DNA of 64,000 nt. It comes from Cheiracanthium punctorium (taxonomy: Eukaryota; Arthropoda; Arachnida; Araneae; Cheiracanthiidae). Location of the stretch: the NCBI GenBank assembly GCA_038373885.1, contig JAWZYV010000772.1, forward strand, positions 310,001 through 374,000, in the 5' to 3' direction. Shown one piece after another: positions 39,491 through 48,400 of the stretch; position 1 is the first letter of the stretch, and each line of letters opens with the position of its first letter. The translations under genes and the position numbers were made by a program. The notes below the pieces were generated by a model. That model was not told the DNA's origin. It saw nothing but the letters and a program-made list of their open reading frames with translations, and made no database searches.

Positions 39491-42400
39491 TGATCATTTT
39501 ATATAAAAAAAAATAGCAGTTAGTTGACTTTATATATTTATGAACACATGTTTTTTTCCCCTGGTTACTGTTTCATATTTGAATGAGCTATTTATTAATA
39601 GTAAGGTTAGTGTAATGTGTCAAAAGATTTAAGAAAAAATAAAAAGCAACAAAATTTAAATTTAACATTTGAGTGTTTTCTCTTAATTTTAAACTAATTA
39701 GATTGTGATATTAGTAACAACTTCAATTAATTTAGCACTATAGTACTATACCATATCTTTAATTCATGATTTAAAAAATATGTATTTGTTTACCAATTGT
39801 CGAATGCTTCAATTTGTTTACTATTTGGGTGCCAAATATTAAAGTATTCAGCTGAACCGAATATTCGGTTTGTCTGCTTGAATAGGCAGTATACCGAAAA
39901 CCAACCAAAAATTCGGTGCATAATAAATAGTTTTCCCTAATAAATAGTTTTTTTACAGAGACACTCGAAATAACTGCAATACATTACACTCTATGGGTAT
40001 CTCTGTAACTACTGAACCGATTCTAAAACTTTTTTGACTGATAGAAAGCTACATTAATCCTGAGTAATATAGGCTGCCTTTCATGCATATATCACAAATA
40101 GTTATTTTACGGGGACTCTCATAAGAACTGCATTATGCTCTATGGGTATCTCTGCAACCACTCAATCGATTCAAAAGATTTTTTCACTAATTGAAAACTA
40201 CACTATTCCTGAGTATTATAGGCTACCTTTCATTTATATAGCATAAATAGTTCTTTTACAGGAGCACTAAAAATAACTCTAATGCATTTTGCACTGTAGG
40301 CATCTTTGTAACTATGAAACCGATTTGAAACTTTTTTTCACTGGCGTAAAGCTACACTATTCCTGAGTATGTAGGTTGCTTTTTATGTTTTTACAAAGGA
40401 CCAATAGGAGGTGCTACGGAAACTTGTCTACAGGATATTCATAAAATTCACATTCTTTTATCTTGGAATCAGTGACATTATAGAAATTGCTTGCGTATTT
40501 TGTTTACACGGGTGTTCTAAAGAACCCAGTCAGTGAAAAAAATGAAAATTACTCGTGAAGAGTATTCTGTTGGATGATTTTTTTATGATTTTAAGAAAGG
40601 CCTCACTCGACAAGAATGCTTAGTATCACTTCATGAAACTTTTGGAAATGAAGCACCAGCAGAAAAGACTGTTTACAATTGATTTGCTGAATTTCATAGT
40701 GGTCATGCATCCGTCAGTAATGAATCTCGTGAGGGACGACCAAAATTGGTAGTGATTCCAGACGACATTGATGCTTTGTGCAAGATGATTAAAGAAGATC
40801 GGCATGCCACATATCGTGAGATAGAAGCATCCCTTGGCATATCACAGACTGCAATACATTCAATTTTGCACGAACATTTAGCTGTTAAAAAGATTCATTC
40901 CAGATGGATTCCGCACAATTTGACAGAAGCTCAAAAAGAGGCTTGTGCAAATTTGCATAAGGAAATGCTAAAAAAATAGAAATAGGGAGCTGCAATATCT
41001 GTATACAACATCGTTACAGGTAACAAAACTTGGATACATTCCTATGAGCTGGAAACTAAACAACAACCCACTGTTTGGGTGTTTCCAGAACCGAATCCTA
41101 CAACAGTTGTTTTTGTTTGTTCATCAAGCACTTCCAAGAAAGTGCTTGCTTGTTTCTTCTGCTTTACAGGACATATCGCAACCATTCCTTTAGAGGATGT
41201 AAAAACTGTCAACGCCAAATGCTAAACAGTTTGCTAAAAGTCATCAACGAAATCAGGAAAAACAACAAAAATCGAAGCATCATTCTTCATCACGACAACG
41301 CTAGCTCCCACACAGCACATGAAACAATGGATTATTTGAAGGATAAAAATATCAAATTGATATCTCATTGCTATGTTCTCCTGATTTGTCGCCTAACGAC
41401 TTTTTCTTGTTCCCTTATGTCAAACAAAAAATGCGTAGGCAGCGATTTTCATCACCTCAAGAAGCTGTTGATACCTTCCACAAACCATGTTTCGAGATAT
41501 CAACTTCAGAGTGGAAAAACTGTTTCAATAATAGCTTTGAACGGGTGGAAAAATGTATTAAGCTTAAATGCGAATATTTTGAAAAGCAATAAAACAGTTT
41601 GTTCCTAAAAAATTATTTTTTCTTCCTACTTTTTGTAGAAACTTAAAAGGCAACCCTCGTACTGTAGGCTAACTTTCACGCATATAACATAAATAGTTCT
41701 TTTACAGGGACACTCAAAAGAATTCTAAAACATTACATTCTGTAGGTGTCTCTGTAACTACTGAACCGATTCTGAATGTTTTTTCACTGACAGCAAGCTA
41801 CATTATTCTTGAGTATTACAGGCTAACTTTCATTGATATAGCATAAATCGTTCTTTTACAGGGAATCTCAAACAAATTCTAATACATTACGCTGTATGGA
41901 CAGGTATATCTTAAAGATGGAATATATTCTATGGAATGAATGGATTGGCCCTCGCTCGACCGACAATTGAACAACATCTCTCCCTGCTGTGCAGATCTGC
42001 TTTTTCTTCTTTTATACTTTTCGATCAGCTTTCTTGAAAGTTTGCCCAAAGTTGCATTAATAGAAAGATTCCTAGACTTCCTATAATTTAATTAGATAAT
42101 GCCAATGCTTTGTAAAACCAACCATACAGGAACCATTCCCAATGCTCATGACCGGCTCACTTTTTTTCGACAAATTATGTCCTTGCACCTAATTCACCCA
42201 GTCAATGCTGGGTACAAAGGCTATTTTGGGAGGTTATTAGCAGGCCAAATAGTGAGTTCACTGTCATTGTTGAACTAATGAGCCTGAAATTTTAAACATT
42301 TATATACTAAACATGAGGGAAAATCTTAATTTGAATTGCACATTCTTCTGAATAACAGCTTCTCAATATCTGATTGTGTAGTAAACAGTGAGGTAATATA

Positions 42401-45400
42401 AAAACTAGCTGAAACTAACTCAGAAAAGTCTTGTTAAGATTGGTGAAAATTTTTATGTAATACAAGGAAACCTGTGTATAACTACAGACCTTAACTTTTT
42501 TTTCCCCAGGTGTTGATAGACTCGACAAAGATTTGACTATAGGTCAGATGCAAGGTAAACTAATGCTTTTATTATTTTTTCTCTTCTCATCACCATAGAT
42601 ATTTTTCAGTGAGAAGGATTATGAGAGATTGTTTTATATTTTTCTAATAATTTTTTTTCATTTCATCTCTCAAATACTGATATTCTAATGCTACAATCCT
42701 TTCCTTGTTTTATTACATTAGCTATATATTTTCTCCTTAAATTAAAAATTCTGTCATTTACATTCTGCTATTTAATATTGCCTGCTGTTGTGTCTAGATT
42801 TATGTATTTAAATTTTAACTTTTTAATTAAATGACAATTTTGGTGCAAATTCCATCATTGTATTAAAATGACTTACTAACTTAATTGTCAATTTATCACA
42901 ATTTTTTATCTAATAATATTCATTTCTCATTAGTTTATGATGCATATTCTAACATTAAATTTCCCTCCTGTTTGTTGATTTTACCATTTTTCCTCCTTTT
43001 TTTTCTCTTTAGGTAAATTTCAAATGCAGGTTTTACCTCAGTGTGGTCATGCAGTCCATGAGGATGATCCTGAAAAGGTAAATTAATTTGTAAAAGTGTA
43101 TTCAGTTTTTTTCTTTAAAGTTTCATCTTCTTTTTATTAAAAACAAATTAATTATAAATATTTACCAATTATAAATTTCAAATCTAAACAGTAGATATTA
43201 CATTAGAGACCATGAAACTATTAGTTTCTATATGACTAGACAGAATATATAAATCTCTTGTATATTATCAAGTGCATTTTTACAAGAAAGTAGGGTAATG
43301 TATTTTTTATATATGTAAGCTGAGAGGTTCTGTATGTTAAATTATAATATCTGTTATGTAGTTATTTTCAGATACACTGTTTTATTATTCTGTCCTCTTG
43401 AAATGCTAAAAAATGTTCTTTAAGTATCAAATCCTCTTTAGTGAGAAAACTGCAGAAACTTCTTGAAAGATTTACTCCATAGTAACAAAATAAGCATGGA
43501 CTAAACATACAACATTTACCACCCCAGGCTTCACGTCGTAATATTTCATGTCAAATCAGATCATTATGAGATGTACACCATTTTAAATACTGTCCAGTGG
43601 CAACTTTTTAAAATGTTTTAAAGTCATCTTACTGAACAATAGTTTTAGGCTTAGAGCTCAGACAAGGTTGTTTGACACATTATTTGATTGTGCATGTAAC
43701 TCTCCTCTCCTTTGTTTTTACTACTCATCCAATGTTTTTGACCCTGTGGCAGAAACAGGGCAACATTGTCAGAGAACAGAACAATCCTCCGCAGGCAGAC
43801 TGTCTTCAACAGTTGAAAAACGGTCTGAAGACCACTTTCATGTCTTCGCAGATGTGTAATCCGTTAATGCCCTTTTGATAATGTAAACAAATAAATAAAA
43901 GAAATTCAGTGATAGTTTTTTAACTTCATGCATATTAATTAAGTTGATTGCAGGAAGCTAAAAGACAGTAGTTGCCATACTGGATTCTTCTCTCCACATT
44001 CTGTGCATTTTAGCTGTAGCTCGGCTTGTATGGCATGCTGGTATGGAAAAATGTGATTTGACATTAGCTGACACAGAACATTCAATGACGGTGCTTGATC
44101 ATATTGGTATTCATGAACACAAAAGATTCTTTTGATTAAAGCAATGCAAAAATTAATTGAATTAGTATTCACTAATTGAATTTAATTATACAATAGGCAA
44201 GATAGGAGACTGAAAACTGATAGCCAAAACATCTGGATTTTGGAAAATTAAGAATTTTAGAGGTCTAAATTGTTGTAATTAAAATAAAAATGTTATTTGA
44301 TAGTTAAAACTTAAATTTGAATTAGCTATTTGAAAATAAAATTTAAAACTTTTTATTTAAATATTTAAAAAAAATTAATAATTACAATAAAAAATTCTGT
44401 TTGTGTAAAAATATATTTTAGTAATTTAAATAAAAATAATTTTTAATAATGTAAAATAATAATCTTTATTGATGACATTGAAAACATTTCATAGATCCTC
44501 TTACAACTTCTGTTCAGCCCACGGAGCATACATACATGTTCTACCTGTTTATTTACAGTGGTGGTTGATCAAGGTAGATTTTATAGCTGGTACATGTATA
44601 CTGGATCAGTATTATCTACTGCAGCCTACAGAATGAATATCTATTAAATTTAGATAAAGTAGTTAATAAAAACATGAAAGTTATTGGCTTACTAAAAAAC
44701 TAATGAAAAGAGATGAGGGGGGGGGGAGAGTTCTCATTCCTTGTATACCCTAAGGTATTTCCCTCTATCTATTTTTTTTTTTTTTTTTTTGGAACTGCAA
44801 AACTTCACATGTTGTTTGAATAACCAATTTTCATAAACTAAGTTGTAATTTTCATATTAACATTTAAATGCACCCACATCTTTGTGTGTACATGCATGCA
44901 TAAATACATATTGTGCTGCAGAAAGATTTTTGTATTTCTGTAGCTTGTCGCAGAAAGCATAACAAAATTCTGCTACTGGGGTTTTCAACTGCTATAACTA
45001 CTTATTGCAATATAAATTAAATAAATAATCCCTGCCTCTATCTGCATCAGATTCAGCTGAATTACAGCAATGTGTTATATAATATAATATATATATATAT
45101 ATATATGTATGAAAGATAGTGAATTGTTTCATAATACATTAAATAATTTTAAAAACCAATTGTAATTATGATGGTGTTTGTTAAATATTTCCACTTACCG
45201 TAAATAAAAACTTTTCTATTTTAAAAAGAATACATTCTCAGAAATTATAGCTACAGGGTTTCCAGTTTCCGGAAGACAATGCACAAACTTCCCGACAGAA
45301 TCTTTTTTTTTTTTTTAATGTCATATGGATTCTGTTTAATCAATGGACAGGTGGAACTGTCAGTCAAAGTTTAAGCCAATTAAAATTAATATACCGTCCT

Positions 45401-48400
45401 TGGCTCTCTAGCTGTGAACTGTGGAAACAGGGCTATTTTACCGAAAACTCTTGGGAAAAGGGAGGATTTTCTGGAACAACAATGCAGTGTAGAACGTGAT
45501 AGACCTTCTTCAAAACCTTTAGCAGCATGCAAAGGTTGATAGGTCCTCCTTGAATTTGTTGACTGTGACTGTACTCGAAAAGAATAATAAAGAATTGTTG
45601 ATTCCTAAGATAGTCTCATCCCTGCCTAAACTCACACAACTACATCCCAAGTATCATCGTATTGACAAACCTTGTCCTCATTTTAAGATGAACTCATAAA
45701 TTGTTCACTCTTCTAAATTAATAATAATTTTATGTGTTTTGGTTAAATTTGTATCAAATATGGTATTATTTCTATTATTGTATATAGCATTGTGCCTACT
45801 TTTGTTTGAATATTATTTTGTTATCAGTAGACATGGGAGGGATATGAAAGATAATGAATCTTTTCATAATAAAAATGTGTTTGCATCCAGAATCGCTACT
45901 CAGACTAAATCTGCTCTCATAAAGATTACTTAACCCCATTGATTACACTGGTCAACACGATTTTTGGGTCTGACTTCTACATGTTAAATTTTAGTTTCTC
46001 CAATGCGAAAACTCAGGAAAATAATTTTTTTTAATTGAAAGTTTGCTTTTGTTGAAATTAAAGCAATTTTTCAATTTTTTGGAAAAAATCACTGATTTTT
46101 ATATATTTTTTATAATTCCACTATAAATTATGATCCGAAAAGTTTTTGCTGGATATAAAAGTCTTTTTTATTCAAGATTTGTGATAAACAATAACATATA
46201 AATGTAAAATAATAAGAAATTAATGTCTAAAAGTGAATATTTTTCGTATTTTTTTTATGTTCGTATGAACAAATAATAATATTACAAATAATACTACAAG
46301 CAATACTACAGAGTTACAAATAATAATACAGTTTACTTTCGGATTAATCAAAGTGCTGTCATCTTTCGTTTATGAAATAAATTAAACTATACTTATCGAC
46401 GTAAATCAGTCAAAAGCAAACTTTAAGAACTAAAAATGAAAATTTAAGTGTCTTTCAATGTCTAGAATCAGAATTTAAGCATGAGAACAGACCCCCCCGC
46501 CTCAAAAAAAAAAAAAAAATAAATAAATAAATTTGTTGTTGACCAATGTTATCTGTCCGATTCTGGTGGTCCTGGAACCACAGAAAACACCTTTTTTGAT
46601 TAGCAGGTACTAATGGTACTATTTGTGCGGGTCATCATGCAAACAGACCACCACTGTGCAGCCTCTTGGCCATGGTAAAATGCTATGTGGGTCATCCAAT
46701 TGCTTGTGCTGTGTGTCTAGCGATTTCTTCTGCTGTCTGCCACCTGTTCCTTCTGGCCTATAGGGCAATATACCGGTTTTTCCCTGGTGTGGTTGATTGA
46801 GAGTGATACAATTGAAGGTTGTATCACTCTTAATGCCGAACAATCATGGTGACCACTGCTGAACCATCGGGCAACTGTTCCTGTAGTTAGATTTTCTTTT
46901 TAAAGTCGTGAAACGATGCTGTGAGCAATCCCGAACTCTGTAGCCACACTTGTCACACTTTGACCTTCCTCTATCTTTCCAATGATACAACCTTGGGTAA
47001 AATCATCCAGATGTTGTCTAACAGATAGATTGTTCGGCATTTCACACGGAAGGAGCAACTCGGCATCGTTTAGACTGATATATGCCATACTATATCTCAA
47101 CCTAGTTAATCTCCTGATTGGTTTTTCAATCTCCTATAATCCTTTGTCCAGCTGATATGCTAATTTTTCTACTTTGTCCTTAATTTTTGCACACTAGTGT
47201 ATATGTATGTATAAGTAACAGTGTATGAAAATCATTTTTACAACTTCAATTGTATCACTCTCAATTAAATCTGACAGAAATAAGGTTGCTAAGTTTGTCA
47301 TGAGTACATCTAACACCAACTAGAAATTTACTAATTGTACATAGTAAACGTCAGTAAAGTTCGTTCACATAAGAAATTCCTTGAAATTCGAAAAGTGTGA
47401 AACTTAAAGAAGCGTATATGCAAAACTAGCATTTTATTAAGATTTTATATGCTCAGTACCACATTGTAATGGCATTTGTGTTAGTTTGAAACAAAAAATA
47501 TAGCTATGATAAGCATTACAAGTATATTTCTTTGTGCAACTAAAGTTTAAAATGTTCGTTCAGTTCAATTACCTAGAGTTGACGTCACTTTTACTGACAG
47601 ATAATTGCAGCAAGGCATTTATGCATAGACAAAATTAAGCAGTTTAATTATTCTGTTGAAGTTTTTCCTCATTCCTGCTGTGGATAATCTTTTTAACTGC
47701 TGTACATGTTGAGAACGATATTGAATCATCTTCCTTTTAAGTTTTCTCTAAATATTCTCAATAGGAGAAAGATCTGGACTTTGCTGCTGCCCACTCTTAA
47801 GCAGGGGCATGTTTTGATCATAGCTATTTTTGTTATCTTCGCTATATGCGGCCTTGCGTTATCTTGTTGGCAAATATATCATTTTCTGCCAAAAAATCTT
47901 TGTGCTGATGGAAGTAGATTCATTTCAAGAATGCGTATCTTGTCTTGCACCTTTATCATGCCCATACAAGAATGCAAATTACCAACTCCATTCGCTTACA
48001 AGCATCTCCACACCATCTTAGAGCTTACTTTAAGAACCATGCACTTGTAACAAAATGGATTATTTGCTTCACCCTTCTTCCTAATAAACTTTCAGCCAAT
48101 ATTTACACATGAAACTTGAAAAAAGAAATTAATTTGACTACTGTACCTTCTTTCACTGAATTGGAGTCAGATAAGGTTAGATTTGACCCACACAATACAG
48201 CAATGTTCATTCCGTGAAATGAGAATTGCTTTACATCTTACTTTGTGCAATGTGTATTTACACATTTTGATATATCAATGCAGGGTTTCTTAGGAAATGG
48301 TATTTTCAAAAGTCTTTTTTTTTTGCAAGTGAAAAGATCTGCAACTGCCTATTTTTATGAATATGTTGACAAAATAGGTGTACTTCCCGATCAGGCAACA

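Larger units (their letters stand above)
39951..41910 (+). repeat. 150-bp satellite array, split by a mariner
   Basis: Three units lie before 40369 (period 149-154 measured from ttttacag.gacactc at 39951, 40105 and 40254), and about two after 41661. Each has the core ctctgtaactactgaaccgattc, then actattcctgagtattataggct. The same unit is present in both arms of the inverted repeat in intron 4 (14870-15180; 19560-19930, minus). Confidence 0.85.

Noticed and set aside
45083..45107. (AT)n tract as a replication origin or matrix attachment site
   Set aside because: Simple microsatellite; many A+T tracts of this sort occur in the window and nothing singles it out.
47706..48050. Plus-strand open frame of 114 codons
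   Set aside because: Antisense to the Tc1-like transposase remnant.
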